IMG/VR virus record: IMGVR_UViG_3300048921_000341
Coordinates: 1-44,951 of that record
From: a virus
Direction: 5' to 3' (one strand)
Length of the DNA: 44,951 nt
Part shown: positions 15,759 to 24,362 of the stretch, piece after piece
How the letters are laid out: each line of letters opens with the position of its first letter
How positions within the stretch are numbered: the stretch's first letter is position 1
Made by a program: the position numbers and the translations under genes
The notes under the pieces: model-generated
Database searches by the model: none
What the model saw: the letters and a program-made list of their open reading frames with translations, nothing else
Told to the model about the DNA's origin: nothing

Positions 15759-18220
15759 GCGCTACCCTCATCGTCTCTTGGCCCTTCCATGGGGACCGCA
15801 AGCCCGAGCGGCACGATGTAGTCGCCGGATCATGCCTCGCCGAAGTGCTGATGGAGCTTTCGCCCGACCGGTGGGGCGGCGCGCACTTCGAGCTTTACCA
15901 TGGCGCCATCACCGAGGCGGGACGTGTGCCGAACGGCGCGGCGGTGGATGTCATCATCACCGATGATGAGATTTGGCATGTCGTCATCACGCCGGCGGAG
16001 TTCATCTCGGCCGGCATCATCGCCGCGCTCTCGGCGACCATCGGCGTGACTGCCGCGACGATCGTCGCCTATGTCGTCATGACCGCGATATCTCTCGCGA
16101 TCAGCTTCGCCGCCTCGATGCTTCTCTCGCCGGCCCGGCAGCAGGACAAGGCGACCTCGCCGAGCGATTCACCCTCCGCCGTCAACTCCCTCTCGCCGCC
16201 AAAGAACACCCTTCGCGCCGGCGCGCGCATCCCCGAGATTTACGGGCGCATGCGCATCTGGCCCGACCTTCTCTTTCCGGCGTGGGCGACGTGGAACGCG
16301 ATCAACAATTTCACCATGGATGACTTCGCCGGCATCCCGCCGCCGCTGAATACGAACAACAACCTCTCCGGCAACTTCATCGCCACCATCGGCGGTGCTG
16401 CTGCCCCTGACGGCTACGTCGGCGCTGGCATGAACAACGACCGCGCGACGGCGCAGCAGGAAGTGACGGCGGTGTATTGCCTTGGGCGCGGCGTCCTGCT
16501 GCCCGACAGCTATCTCTTCGGCGATACCGACGTGTCCGTCTTCAGTGGCCAAGTGAGCTTCTATCCGCCCGGCGTCACGCTGCCCGATTGGGTGCGGCTG
16601 CCGCGTCCGATCGCGAACTTTTCGCGCCTCGAATTTCCCGGCGGCCTCGTCGATAACCCTTGGCTGCCGGTGATGGACATCCCCGGCGCCGGCGTGTCGG
16701 AAATTCAGGTGACGGTTAGCCTGCCGGGCGGCCTGTTCCTGACGATCTTCGGCGCGCGGGTGGACGCGAACGCCTCGACGCAACGCAATCAAATCCTTCT
16801 CCGGACGCTCATGTGGCGCACGGATGACGCCGGCAACGTGCTGGAGTTCCGCGACGAGACGCGCGAGTTCAAGGCGCAGACGAAGAATGAGCTTCGGCAG
16901 ACGTTCAGCATCGCCTGCAACCCGGGGCGCTGGCGCATCCAAGTGGCCGAGGTTTCGACACTCGCGAACGGCTTGCAGGGCTACCAATCCACCCGCAAGT
17001 GCTTCCTCGAAGGCATCGTGGGCTTCGAGCGCATCACGCCCGACCTCCGCACCTTCGTCGATGAGTCGATTCTTGTCGTGAAGGCGTATTCGCAGGGCGG
17101 CCCGGCGCTTCAGAACCTCGAAAACTTCAACTGCATGGTAAGCCGCTCGCTTCCCGTGCTGGCCGATGTCAACGGCAACCTTCGGGACGCCGGCGTGGGC
17201 ACGTGGTGGGAAGCCGCCGCGATCAACACCCTTGTTGATCCGCTCACGTGCAACTATCGGCCGGAGCAAATCGATTGGGTCTCTTTCGTGACTGTCAACC
17301 AAGCGCTCTACGCGGCGGGCGAATGGCAGTTCAACGGCATCTTCGATAGGGCGATGTCAGCCGACGAGCAGCTTCTCGCCATCTGCCGCAAGGCGCGCTG
17401 CTATGTGTTCGTCTCGAATGGGAAAGTCACCTTCGCCCGCGACGAGCGGAAAGTCGGCGTAAGCGCGCTGTTCAATCGACGCAACCGCATGCTCGACAAG
17501 GACGGCGCCGGGCTCGGCCTCCGCTTCCCGGGGCCCGACGACAACGACGGCGTCGAGATATCATGGCTCGACGGCGCGAATGGCTACGCGCAGCGCACCT
17601 ATACCTATCCCGAAGGCGTCACGCTGCTGAACCCGTTGAAGGTGGACCTTGTGGGCGCCACGACGTGGCCGGAAATCTATCGGCGCGCCCGGTACGAGTA
17701 TGCCGTGCAGCGCTACCGGCGCCGCACGCAACCGCTTCGCGTCACGGATGAGGGGCAGCTTCTCATGCCCTTTGATCGCGTCTCGATCGTCGCGCCTTGG
17801 GACGAGGGCATCATCGCCGGCGAGATCATCGAATTCGTGGGCAACGTGAATTGGTTCCGCGTTGACGCGAAGCTTCCCGTCATCCCGGTGACGCTCATCC
17901 GCCTTCGCGCGCCGGATGGGCGCAGCACATGGCAAGGCTACTGCCAGCGCCTCCCGACGATGCCGGATGATGTCGTCTCAATCGACTTCACCGGCATCCC
18001 GTTCCCGATCGTCTACTCCGGCGGAGGATCGCAGCTTGGGACGCTCTTCAACATCTCGCTGAACGACGCTTACGAGAAGGCGACTCAATGGCTCGTCGCC
18101 GGCGTCGAGATTGACGACAGCGCCGTCACGCTCTCGCTCATGGAGGATGACGATCGCGTCTATCAGGAGTGCGATGACTCTCCGATCCCGCCCAATCCAC
18201 CCTTGCTAACAACCTACTGA
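15755..18220 (+). CDS. Central tail tip protein (J-like)
   Basis: 821 residues from ATG 15755 (ATGA overlap). Residues 1 to about 75 resemble the lambda I/MoaD-like tail assembly domain; about 80-130 is a hydrophobic Ala/Ile-rich segment (FISAGIIAALSATIGVTAAT). The motif NTLRAGARIPEIYGRMRIWP is typical of host-specificity (TipJ) proteins. The rest is beta-rich and contains the hub and host-binding regions. The I-like and J-like parts appear fused. It probably forms the central spike that contacts the receptor. Confidence 0.88.
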   Translation: MSATLIVSWPFHGDRKPERHDVVAGSCLAEVLMELSPDRWGGAHFELYHGAITEAGRVPNGAAVDVIITDDEIWHVVITPAEFISAGIIAALSATIGVTAATIVAYVVMTAISLAISFAASMLLSPARQQDKATSPSDSPSAVNSLSPPKNTLRAGARIPEIYGRMRIWPDLLFPAWATWNAINNFTMDDFAGIPPPLNTNNNLSGNFIATIGGAAAPDGYVGAGMNNDRATAQQEVTAVYCLGRGVLLPDSYLFGDTDVSVFSGQVSFYPPGVTLPDWVRLPRPIANFSRLEFPGGLVDNPWLPVMDIPGAGVSEIQVTVSLPGGLFLTIFGARVDANASTQRNQILLRTLMWRTDDAGNVLEFRDETREFKAQTKNELRQTFSIACNPGRWRIQVAEVSTLANGLQGYQSTRKCFLEGIVGFERITPDLRTFVDESILVVKAYSQGGPALQNLENFNCMVSRSLPVLADVNGNLRDAGVGTWWEAAAINTLVDPLTCNYRPEQIDWVSFVTVNQALYAAGEWQFNGIFDRAMSADEQLLAICRKARCYVFVSNGKVTFARDERKVGVSALFNRRNRMLDKDGAGLGLRFPGPDDNDGVEISWLDGANGYAQRTYTYPEGVTLLNPLKVDLVGATTWPEIYRRARYEYAVQRYRRRTQPLRVTDEGQLLMPFDRVSIVAPWDEGIIAGEIIEFVGNVNWFRVDAKLPVIPVTLIRLRAPDGRSTWQGYCQRLPTMPDDVVSIDFTGIPFPIVYSGGGSQLGTLFNISLNDAYEKATQWLVAGVEIDDSAVTLSLMEDDDRVYQECDDSPIPPNPPLLTTY

Positions 18221-18233
18221 GGGAACCGCAGCA

Positions 18234-19085
18234 ATGGCCTCTGAATTCCGCCGGATGATGATGCTTCGCGGTAGCCCGACCGATTGGGCCGCGAACAACA
18301 TTGTCCCTCTCGCTGGCGAGGTGTGCGTCGAGTTCAATCCCGGCCGCATCCGCATGAAGGTGGGCGACGGCGCCAATGTCTATTCCGCGCTGCCCTACAC
18401 GGGCGAGCAGGATGACATTGCGCGCGCCGCGAACTCCGTGAACTCCGGAGCCATCACGTCGCTGACCTCGCGCATGGTGACGGCCGAGACGGCGACCGCG
18501 CTCATCCCCGGCATCCAGGGCGACATTTCGAGCATCCAGACTGGGCTCGCCGGAAAGCAACAGGCTTTCCCGATCGGCGGCTCGCCGGGCGACCTCATCC
18601 AATGGAACGGCTCGGCGTGGGTGCCGATCACTGTCGGCGCGATCGGCGGATCGGTCGCGCAGTTCGATCAGATTACCGGGCGGTGGCAGGCGGTGCCGAA
18701 GGGTGCGCCCGGCTACGTGCTCACGACTTCGCCCTCTGGCGTGCCCTCATGGCTTCCAAACAGCGCCGTGACGGTGCGCACCATCACGCTCGCGGGCAGC
18801 GGCGGCGATGTGTGGACCGCCTTCAATGGCGCGACGCCGACGGTGCAGGCGGGCGAGCTTGTCATCGTCACCTATGACAACACCGCTTACGTCTACACGG
18901 GGCCGCCGGGCGCCAATATCAACAACTCCAATTCGTCGCAGTTCACACAGCTAGGCAGCGCGACCGCCTTCGCGACGCTCGGCGATTTCACGACGCCGCC
19001 GGGCGGTGCGACCGATCGCGCCGTCAGCCCGAACGTGCTCAACATTTGGGTGCCGACTCTCGTCTTCGACTGCGGCACGTATTGA
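18234..19085 (+). CDS. Tail fibre protein
   Basis: 283 residues, preceded by TGAGGGAACC. Residues 1-60 match the common phage fibre N-terminus: MLRGSPTDWAANNIVPLAGE followed by IRMKVGDGANVYSALPYTG, which links fibres to the tail tip. The remainder has beta-rich short repeats (GDLIQWNGSAWVPI, WTAFNGATPTVQAGELVIVTY) typical of fibre shafts. Probably a side or tip fibre for host recognition. Confidence 0.8.
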   Translation: MASEFRRMMMLRGSPTDWAANNIVPLAGEVCVEFNPGRIRMKVGDGANVYSALPYTGEQDDIARAANSVNSGAITSLTSRMVTAETATALIPGIQGDISSIQTGLAGKQQAFPIGGSPGDLIQWNGSAWVPITVGAIGGSVAQFDQITGRWQAVPKGAPGYVLTTSPSGVPSWLPNSAVTVRTITLAGSGGDVWTAFNGATPTVQAGELVIVTYDNTAYVYTGPPGANINNSNSSQFTQLGSATAFATLGDFTTPPGGATDRAVSPNVLNIWVPTLVFDCGTY

Positions 19086-19094
19086 GGAACGGCC

Positions 19095-20327
19095 ATGGCA
19101 AACGTCATCCAAAACCTTCGCTCGACTGTCGCCGCATCTCGCCCCGTGACGGGCACGCGTGCGCCCGGCGAGATTTTCCTGAACTTCGCCGATCAGATGA
19201 TCGGCTATATCGACGGGAACCAGATTGCGGTTGACCTTCTCGCGATCCGCAAATTCTCGTCCGACGTGACCTACGCCGCCGGCGACATCGTCACGCAAGG
19301 CCGCGCCCTTTGGCGCGCACGTGCGACCGTCATCTCGGGCTCCGCGTTCAACGCCGCGAACTGGTGGGCGATGTCCGCGCCGGAGAACCTTGTGCTCGAC
19401 CCCGTCGTCGCCGCAAGCGAGCCGTCGATTTCGGGGCGGCCGTATCCCGGGACCGTGACGGCAGCCAACGACAGCTTCGGCATTTATGCGCGACAGAGTG
19501 CGACGGGCGATTATGCCGTGATCGCGCTGCGGGGCCCGACGTTCCCGGGGTCGCCGAACTCCGTCATCATCAGGACCGGCACGCCGGGCACTTACACCAC
19601 CTTCACCTTCAACAGCGGCAACTTCAGCGCGCCAAATGCGGTGGTGGCGCCGCAGTTCTCTTCGCCGGCCGGCGGCAACATCTTCTCATCGCTCGGTCTC
19701 GGCCTGCTCATCAACCCGACGAATTTTTTCACGGCGCCGGGGCCCATCTATGGCCAGACGGTGGCCCTGGTGAACCCGAACTATGGCGATTGTACGATTC
19801 AATTCGTGCACTACCCCGCGCAGTTCGTCGCGATGCGCTGCGCGATCGGCAACCCGCCCGTGATGTATTACGATCTTCGAAGCGATGGGATCATCCTGCG
19901 CAGCAGCGACGGCGCGCAAGCCGCGTGGAACATCCCCTCCGATGAGCGGATCAAAGAGAACATCGCGCCGTCGCGCATCGATGCAATCGACATCATGGAG
20001 CGCTTCCCCGTCGATTGCTTCTATCTCCGGGAGGATGCTGCTTACGCCTCCGCGCCGCGCGACATGAACGGCGCGCGCGTGCGCCCGACGCTCGAAGAGC
20101 GCTTTGTCGAGGCGGGCTTTGTCGCGCAGCGTGTCGGCGTGGTGATACCGAAGATGGAAACCATCTCGGGCGGCACGTCGCCCGACCCTGCATTTCCGGA
20201 TGGGCTTCATGGCGTCAACCGCCTGGAAATCATCCCCTATCTCGCCCTCGCGCTTAAGCAGACAATTGCCCGGCTGAAGGCCGCAGAGGCGAAGCTCGCA
20301 ACCTTGGAAGGGAACGCTCCCGCATGA
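19095..20327 (+). CDS. Tail fibre/spike with S74 intramolecular chaperone
   Basis: 410 residues. Residues about 55-97 form a CBM-like module (VTYAAGDIVTQGRALWRARA, ending AANWW). The centre is beta-rich. The last 120 residues are a peptidase S74 auto-cleaving chaperone: PSDERIKENIAPSRIDAIDI, then FVAQRVGVVIPKM and a C-terminal helix (LALALKQTIARLKAAEAKL). S74 domains assist trimer folding and then cut themselves off at the Ser of the SDERIKENI motif. Probably the receptor-binding fibre. Confidence 0.87.
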   Translation: MANVIQNLRSTVAASRPVTGTRAPGEIFLNFADQMIGYIDGNQIAVDLLAIRKFSSDVTYAAGDIVTQGRALWRARATVISGSAFNAANWWAMSAPENLVLDPVVAASEPSISGRPYPGTVTAANDSFGIYARQSATGDYAVIALRGPTFPGSPNSVIIRTGTPGTYTTFTFNSGNFSAPNAVVAPQFSSPAGGNIFSSLGLGLLINPTNFFTAPGPIYGQTVALVNPNYGDCTIQFVHYPAQFVAMRCAIGNPPVMYYDLRSDGIILRSSDGAQAAWNIPSDERIKENIAPSRIDAIDIMERFPVDCFYLREDAAYASAPRDMNGARVRPTLEERFVEAGFVAQRVGVVIPKMETISGGTSPDPAFPDGLHGVNRLEIIPYLALALKQTIARLKAAEAKLATLEGNAPA

Positions 20328-20518
20328 ACGACGAAACCTCCTCCCCCATGCTCACGCTCTCGCTGCCCGTCGAGGCAGTGCGGGTGCTCGTGCAGCTTGT
20401 GGCGAAAACGCCCATGCCCCTGGAAATGTCGCTGCCGATCTATCAGGGGCTTTCCATCGCCCTGGCGGAGGCCGGGGCCGAGCCGGCGCCGGCGCTGCGC
20501 CCGCTCGCGGCGGAGTAA
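20324..20518 (+). CDS. Small hypothetical protein after fibre gene
   Basis: 64 residues, starting within the fibre stop (ATGA). LTLSLPVEAVRVLVQLVAKT and SLPIYQGLSIALAEAG suggest a small two-helix protein. As the last gene of the late operon, just before the terminators, it could be a fibre assembly helper. No family is recognised. Confidence 0.6.
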   Translation: MNDETSSPMLTLSLPVEAVRVLVQLVAKTPMPLEMSLPIYQGLSIALAEAGAEPAPALRPLAAE

Positions 20519-20529
20519 TCCGCCCGCCA

Positions 20530-20552
20530 GGGGTGACAAAATCTGTCACCCC
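20530..20552 (+). terminator. Hairpin at end of late operon
   Basis: Perfect 9-bp inverted repeat GGGGTGACA (20530-20538) and TGTCACCCC (20544-20552) with a 5-nt loop. No T-tract follows, so it may act as an mRNA 3' stabiliser or a protein site together with the terminator just downstream. Confidence 0.45.
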
Positions 20553-20561
20553 CTCTGAGAG

Positions 20562-20597
20562 CCCGCCGGAAGCCCGTAGAGGCCGCCGGCGGGTTTT
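20562..20597 (+). terminator. Rho-independent terminator of late operon
   Basis: 8-bp stem CCCGCCGG (20562-20569) and CCGGCGGG (20586-20593) followed by TTTT. It ends the plus-strand structural operon where it meets the convergent minus-strand block. Nothing else is seen in 20598-20682. Confidence 0.7.
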
Positions 20598-20682
20598 CCG
20601 CTCCTACCCCTTGGCGATGCCCTGGCGGCGCCGCAGGGCGCCAGATTTGGCGGGTGGGCGATGCCGTTCCGCCGAAGGGGCC

Positions 20683-20901
20683 CTAGGCGGCGATGGCCGA
20701 AAGCAGGAGAGCCCCAAGCAAGCCCAGATGGCGGAGCATTGACGCCAGAGCGAGAAGCCCCATCCACAAGGGGGCGGCGATGGCGAGCGCGGCGAGGATG
20801 GGGCGCCAGCGGATGCGCGGCTTGTCCTGGCGGGTCTCATGCATCGGGGGCTCCATGACGGCAGCAGCGCCGACGAAGCCCCCGTGACGCGCTGCGGTCA
20901 A
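20683..20901 (-). CDS. Small membrane protein
   Basis: Last gene of the minus-strand block. About 72 residues if started at TTG 20901 (TTGA overlap with the previous stop); ATG at 20856 or at 20844 (with GGAG ahead) are alternatives. The C-terminal half has two hydrophobic stretches: PILAALAIAAPLWMGLLALA and HLGLLGALLLSAIAA. Small membrane proteins of prophages can act in exclusion or lysis control, but there is no specific evidence here. Confidence 0.5.
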   Translation of the reverse strand: MTAARHGGFVGAAAVMEPPMHETRQDKPRIRWRPILAALAIAAPLWMGLLALASMLRHLGLLGALLLSAIAA

Positions 20902-21125
20902 TGCCGGCTCGCGCTCTCGTGCCCGCCATCCTGATCAATGGCGATCACCATCACTCGCCCGCGCGGCCCGACGAGCGCTTGCTCGACACGGAACATGCGC
21001 GCGTCACGCCGGCAGGCTTCCGTCCAATCCGGATCGATGCCGCCGAAATTCAGATGCCGCGCGCGCCGGCCGCATCCGAGGCAAACCCATACCCGGCCTC
21101 CCGGCGCCTCGCGCTCCGCCGTCAT
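20898..21125 (-). CDS. Small protein with CxxC motif
   Basis: 75 residues, starting ATG 21125 with ATGA overlap. It has VWVCLGCGRRARHLNFGG with a CxxC pair and a later Cys (TEACRRDARMF), suggesting a metal site, and a short beta C-terminal half. Function unknown. Confidence 0.6.
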   Translation of the reverse strand: MTAEREAPGGRVWVCLGCGRRARHLNFGGIDPDWTEACRRDARMFRVEQALVGPRGRVMVIAIDQDGGHESASRH

Positions 21126-21442
21126 GAGCCGCCTTCCTTCTTCTCCGGCGGCGGCGCGAATGCCTCCGTTTGGAATTTGGCCAAGCGATCCACGAGCGCC
21201 TTTGTGCCGGGTCCATCGTGCACGCCGAGGATTTCGAGGATTTTCCCGGCGCTTTCTCCGAGCAACATCTTCCGCATGTTGCGGCTTCGATCGCACTCCG
21301 CCGAAACCCATAGCTGCAACGCGCCGATGATCGTCGCAGCGTCCCGCGCGCTCATCGGGCACAGTTGCGGCGGCCGTTGCTTGTCCATCTCCGTCGCGAG
21401 ATCAACGAAGGGCTCGCGCTTGCTCTTCTCGCTCATGGTCAT
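21122..21442 (-). CDS. Hypothetical helical protein
   Basis: 106 residues from ATG 21442; GAGG lies 4 nt upstream, and a second ATG at 21436 is possible. The sequence is helical and charged (MSARDAATIIGALQLWVSAE, MRKMLLGESAGKILEILGV). No family recognised. It overlaps the next gene by 4 nt. Confidence 0.65.
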   Translation of the reverse strand: MTMSEKSKREPFVDLATEMDKQRPPQLCPMSARDAATIIGALQLWVSAECDRSRNMRKMLLGESAGKILEILGVHDGPGTKALVDRLAKFQTEAFAPPPEKKEGGS

Positions 21443-21467
21443 GCTTCCTCTCGCGGTGCGGGTGCGT

Positions 21468-21821
21468 TCATGGCTCGACAAATTCGAGCAGAGGATCACC
21501 ACCAGGGCGGCGGCGGCCGGTTGCCGGCTGGCGATGCCATCCCAGAGGTTCGCCCGCGAAGCCGGCGGCATGCCACGCGTCGAGCGCCGCCAGGGCCACG
21601 GCGCGGCCGTGGTAGCACCACCGATCCTCGAAGGTGTGCACGTCGCCCTGGCGCCCCACGAGAATTGCCGTGGTGAATGCGTAGGGCGCGAGGCACGCAT
21701 ATCGCCCGTTCGGCATCTCCCTAATCTCGGAATAGCCGCACCACTCCGGATAATCCTGCCACCGGAGCGTTTTGGTTTCCCCGACGATGCCGCCTCCCGG
21801 CTTGCTCGCGTCGTCAGTCAT
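21468..21821 (-). CDS. Hypothetical phage protein
   Basis: 117 residues from ATG 21821, with AGAGAGG ahead. The compact middle part (YPEWCGYSEIREMPNGRYA, GRQGDVHTFEDRWCYHGRAV) looks like a small alpha/beta domain with several aromatic residues and two Cys; the ends are low complexity. Function unknown. Confidence 0.6.
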   Translation of the reverse strand: MTDDASKPGGGIVGETKTLRWQDYPEWCGYSEIREMPNGRYACLAPYAFTTAILVGRQGDVHTFEDRWCYHGRAVALAALDAWHAAGFAGEPLGWHRQPATGRRRPGGDPLLEFVEP

Positions 21822-22107
21822 GGCGCTTGCCTCTCTCGTGCTCGGGTGCAGGCTCGGGCTCGCGCCAGTGAAGTTCACCGCCCGCCTTTTCGCGAAGGAT
21901 TTCCGCCACGCCGGCGCGCACGCAATCGATGAAAAGCTCTTTCACCTTCGGCATCTTCACGAAGGTCATAGGAATGCAGCCGAGGAAAATCGCTCCGTCC
22001 ATCGTCTCATTCAGCGCGTAATAGGCGTTCCAGTGGCCATCTTCCGCGCGGAACGCGATGCGGCCGACCTTGGTAAACCCGGGCGGCGGCCCGTCACCTT
22101 CACTCAT
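21814..22107 (-). CDS. Hypothetical phage protein
   Basis: 97 residues, overlapping its neighbours by 8 nt on each side. GRIAFRAEDGHWNAYYALNE begins a likely beta sheet, then FLGCIPMTFVKMPKVKELFI and a short helix. The FRAEDGHWNAYYAL-type pattern recurs in small accessory phage proteins of alphaproteobacteria. Function unknown. Confidence 0.65.
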   Translation of the reverse strand: MSEGDGPPPGFTKVGRIAFRAEDGHWNAYYALNETMDGAIFLGCIPMTFVKMPKVKELFIDCVRAGVAEILREKAGGELHWREPEPAPEHERGKRHD

Positions 22108-22447
22108 CGTCTTGCCCTTTCGGCTTGGGGTGAAATTGCGTCATGCCGAGCCATTCGACGCGCGTCGCAATCGAGCGCCGATCCTTCTCGGGCCGGCTGT
22201 CCAATTGCTGGTGAAGCGCCGCGACGGCAGCGCGGATGAGCGGCCTATTGGCCATGATCGAAGCGCGCTCATCGCGGTTGAGCGACACGGGAGCGAATGC
22301 CGCATCGATCATCTGCATGTCCGCGCAGTTGATGCACAGAAGGATGTCTCCCGGCATCGGCGGCCCGTTCCCGGTGATGTTCGAAGAGCGCTCCACCGCG
22401 CTTCCGCACGCGGGGCAGTGCTCGCGCGGCGATGCCCACGTGATCAC
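22100..22447 (-). CDS. Zinc-ribbon-type small protein
   Basis: 115 residues from GTG 22447 (GTGA overlap). N-terminal CPACGS and, 24 residues on, CINCAD form a two-pair Cys4 zinc ribbon at residues about 11-39. The rest is helical (DERASIMANRPLIRAAVAAL). Function unknown; a nucleic acid or protein adaptor is possible. Confidence 0.65.
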   Translation of the reverse strand: MITWASPREHCPACGSAVERSSNITGNGPPMPGDILLCINCADMQMIDAAFAPVSLNRDERASIMANRPLIRAAVAALHQQLDSRPEKDRRSIATRVEWLGMTQFHPKPKGQDDE

Positions 22448-22809
22448 TGGCCGCCTCCCGGGCGGGAGCCGCGCAGTGCGTCGAGCGCTTGGCGGCGTAT
22501 CTCGTGGAAGCGCTCGACGGCGGCGCCAAGCGCGGCAGCCTTCGCGGTAATGCGATGGCCGCCGCTCAACCGAAGCGGATCGGGCCGGTAGTACAAGCCA
22601 TCGATCGCGACGAGCCATCCGTCGAGGTTCCGCCGCTGCAATGCCTCGACGAGCCGCCCAGCATCGGCGCCTAGCCGTTCGATCAGCGCCTCGGGCGTGT
22701 CGCCCGGCTGCACCCGCCCAAGCCATTGATGCCTGCCGTCGCTCGTGAGCAGGGCCCATCGCCCGGTAGCGGGCAGGGCGCGCCGCTGCTGCCGCTCGTA
22801 TCCGCTCAT
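22444..22809 (-). CDS. Hypothetical protein
   Basis: 121 residues from ATG 22809 (ATGA overlap). The centre has a beta hairpin-like region (GRWALLTSDGRHQWLGRVQP, LDGWLVAIDGLYYRPDPLR) and the C-terminal 30 residues are helical. No family is recognised. Confidence 0.6.
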   Translation of the reverse strand: MSGYERQQRRALPATGRWALLTSDGRHQWLGRVQPGDTPEALIERLGADAGRLVEALQRRNLDGWLVAIDGLYYRPDPLRLSGGHRITAKAAALGAAVERFHEIRRQALDALRGSRPGGGQ

Positions 22810-23024
22810 GTGCGGTCTCTCGACAAAAGCAGCATCAGGACCTCGCTCGTGTTGAAGTAGCGGCCGGTTTCGATCACGAGCCGCGCAGCGTGATCGCGGA
22901 AGGCGGCGGCGGCCTCTTCCGTGATCGAGAGCGTCGTTCGGATCGGCTTCGCGTCGCGCTGCTCTGGCGTGAGTGGCGGCCTGCCGATGCGCTTCGCGCC
23001 TGCCGCGTTCTGGTGTTGTGACAT
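22806..23024 (-). CDS. Ribbon-helix-helix-like small protein
   Basis: 72 residues. KRIGRPPLTPEQRDAKPIRT holds an AT-hook-like GRPP, followed by TTLSITEEAAAAFRDHAARL and a C-terminal helix (FNTSEVLMLLLS). The short beta strand followed by two helices fits a ribbon-helix-helix DNA-binding fold. First gene after an internal terminator, with AGAGGGAATGTCCG before its ATG, so it may have its own transcript and regulate this block (inference). Confidence 0.6.
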   Translation of the reverse strand: MSQHQNAAGAKRIGRPPLTPEQRDAKPIRTTLSITEEAAAAFRDHAARLVIETGRYFNTSEVLMLLLSRDRT

Positions 23025-23050
23025 CGGACATTCCCTCTGGCGGAAACAGA

Positions 23051-23084
23051 AAGCCCCCGCGCGGCACCGGGCCGGCGGGGGCTT
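23051..23084 (-). terminator. Terminator within minus-strand block
   Basis: 10-bp perfect stem AAGCCCCCGC (23051-23060) and GCGGGGGCTT (23075-23084), 14-nt loop. On the minus strand it is followed by TCTGTTTCC. It follows the 23103-23546 gene and would separate it from the downstream genes. Confidence 0.65.
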
Positions 23085-23102
23085 CAGGGGAGCGGGCGAG
23101 CG

Positions 23103-23546
23103 TTAGACGAGCGCGTTCCGGAGGAATTGGATGGGGTCCGAATTGCGCGGGAACTGGTGATTGCCGAACGGCACATGCACCGCGAAAACCTCTCCCTCGA
23201 TTTCGACAAGCTGCCCATGCTCGACAGTGATCGCGCGCTCGAAGTTCGCAAGCTCGCGGGCTTCCTGAGCGATGCGGGCCGCCTTGTCGCCGAGGATGGC
23301 GCCGCCCGTGTATGTCGCCCATGCGGTTTGGTGCCCGCGCGCCTTGGCCTGCTCGTGGGCGGTCTCGGCGTTCTCTCCGTATTTCGCGGCATCGGCGCGG
23401 GCTGTCTGAACGATCGCGGTGCAGCGGTCATAGGGGAAGAGACGCCACGTCGCGAGGCGCACGGCATCGCCGGCGGCGAGCTTGATCGGCTGGCCGGCGA
23501 CGGCAGCGGCAGGACGGGGGGCGGGGGTGGAGGCGGTGGAGGACAT
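23103..23546 (-). CDS. Hypothetical protein, separate unit
   Basis: 147 residues. Ala/Pro-rich start, a central helix (AAKYGENAETAHEQAKARGH) and a C-terminal part with AITVEHGQLVEIEGEVFAVH and NSDPIQFLRNAL. The ATG follows GAGGGAACATCCC. It has a promoter-like site upstream (23595-23622) and a terminator downstream, so it may be transcribed as a single-gene unit, which would suit a gene expressed in the lysogen. Function unknown. Confidence 0.65.
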   Translation of the reverse strand: MSSTASTPAPRPAAAVAGQPIKLAAGDAVRLATWRLFPYDRCTAIVQTARADAAKYGENAETAHEQAKARGHQTAWATYTGGAILGDKAARIAQEARELANFERAITVEHGQLVEIEGEVFAVHVPFGNHQFPRNSDPIQFLRNALV

Positions 23547-23594
23547 GGGATGTTCCCTCTATCCAAGGCGGCTTGGGCGGGATCGCCCGGCCCC

Positions 23595-23622
23595 AATGTA
23601 GCGGGAAATCCGCCACACGCAA
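23595..23622 (-). promoter_or_regulatory. Possible promoter for 23103-23546
   Basis: On the minus strand: TTGCGT (23622-23617), 16-nt spacer, TACATT (23600-23595), ahead of a 49-nt leader. The -10 is part of a CCGCTACA-like block also seen at 28173 and 42228. Confidence 0.4.
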
Positions 23623-23688
23623 TGGGCGAGTTTCGCCGCCTTGGTTTAGGCCGGAAGCCTGGGGTGGTTGCGGTTAGGGGCTCGTTAA

Positions 23689-24105
23689 TCACTGTGTTTC
23701 TCGCATGTAGCGCATGGCTTTCCGGAAGCTTTCCTTCGGGCCGATGGGCTTCGCGGCGAGGCAGCCGTGCTCGCATGCAAGATTGGCTACATCCCGGACG
23801 GCGCCGAACAGGCGGCACACGAGCGGGCGCTTGTCATAGATGGTGCAAGCCCGATTCCCGTCTCGCGACAGAAAGCCGCACATGCCGGAGGCCGCATCGA
23901 GGACCACGAAAGCGCCGGCCGGGACATATGGACCGTCGCTCTCAAGGGTCCGGTGCACGATGGCGCCCGGCGGCACCAAGTCTTTGACGCGCTCCCATTC
24001 CATGCGCTGCATCGGCGCGGGGCCGCAGCAATCGCCGCAGCGCGGCCGGCACGGCACCGGCGGAATGTTGGCATAGGCGCGCCGGAGTTCGCGGGGCGTG
24101 TTCAT
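23689..24105 (-). CDS. YkgJ-type cysteine cluster protein
   Basis: 138 residues from ATG 24105 (ATGA overlap). CRPRCGDCCGP (Cys19, Cys23, Cys26, Cys27), FVVLDAASGMCGFLS, CTIYDKRPLVCRLFG and a later ACEHGC form the Cys-rich pattern of the YkgJ/Fe-S or zinc cluster family. Bacterial members are metal-binding proteins of poorly known role; phage copies are less common. The cluster appears complete. Confidence 0.8.
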   Translation of the reverse strand: MNTPRELRRAYANIPPVPCRPRCGDCCGPAPMQRMEWERVKDLVPPGAIVHRTLESDGPYVPAGAFVVLDAASGMCGFLSRDGNRACTIYDKRPLVCRLFGAVRDVANLACEHGCLAAKPIGPKESFRKAMRYMRETQ

Positions 24106-24362
24106 TGCAGCGTCTCTCCGCCGGGAATGAAGGTGCAATCGCCGCTTTCCAGACCCGCGAGACACTGGCGAAGGATGTCGATTATCGCCGCTCGATCGCG
24201 GAGCGTGGAGGCGAACTGCACATTGACGATACCCTCGCTGTTATCCGGGAGGTGCGGGAAGCAAAGCATCGTCACGTGATGCTCCGGCACCCTCTTCGAT
24301 ACGGCGCCTATCAGCGCGTCGAGGAACTGAGGATCGATCAGGGACGCGCGCGGATCATTCAT
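24102..24362 (-). CDS. Hypothetical protein
   Basis: 86 residues from ATG 24362, chosen because GGAAGGA lies 7 nt upstream and the start overlaps the preceding stop by 8 nt. The sequence is alpha/beta-like: PQFLDALIGAVSKRVPEHHV, TMLCFPHLPDNSEGIVNVQF, then a helix. No family recognised. Confidence 0.6.
   Translation of the reverse strand: MNDPRASLIDPQFLDALIGAVSKRVPEHHVTMLCFPHLPDNSEGIVNVQFASTLRDRAAIIDILRQCLAGLESGDCTFIPGGETLQ

Noticed and set aside
16169-17302. 377-codon minus-strand frame opposite the J-like gene
   Set aside because: Shadow frame with no recognisable domain.
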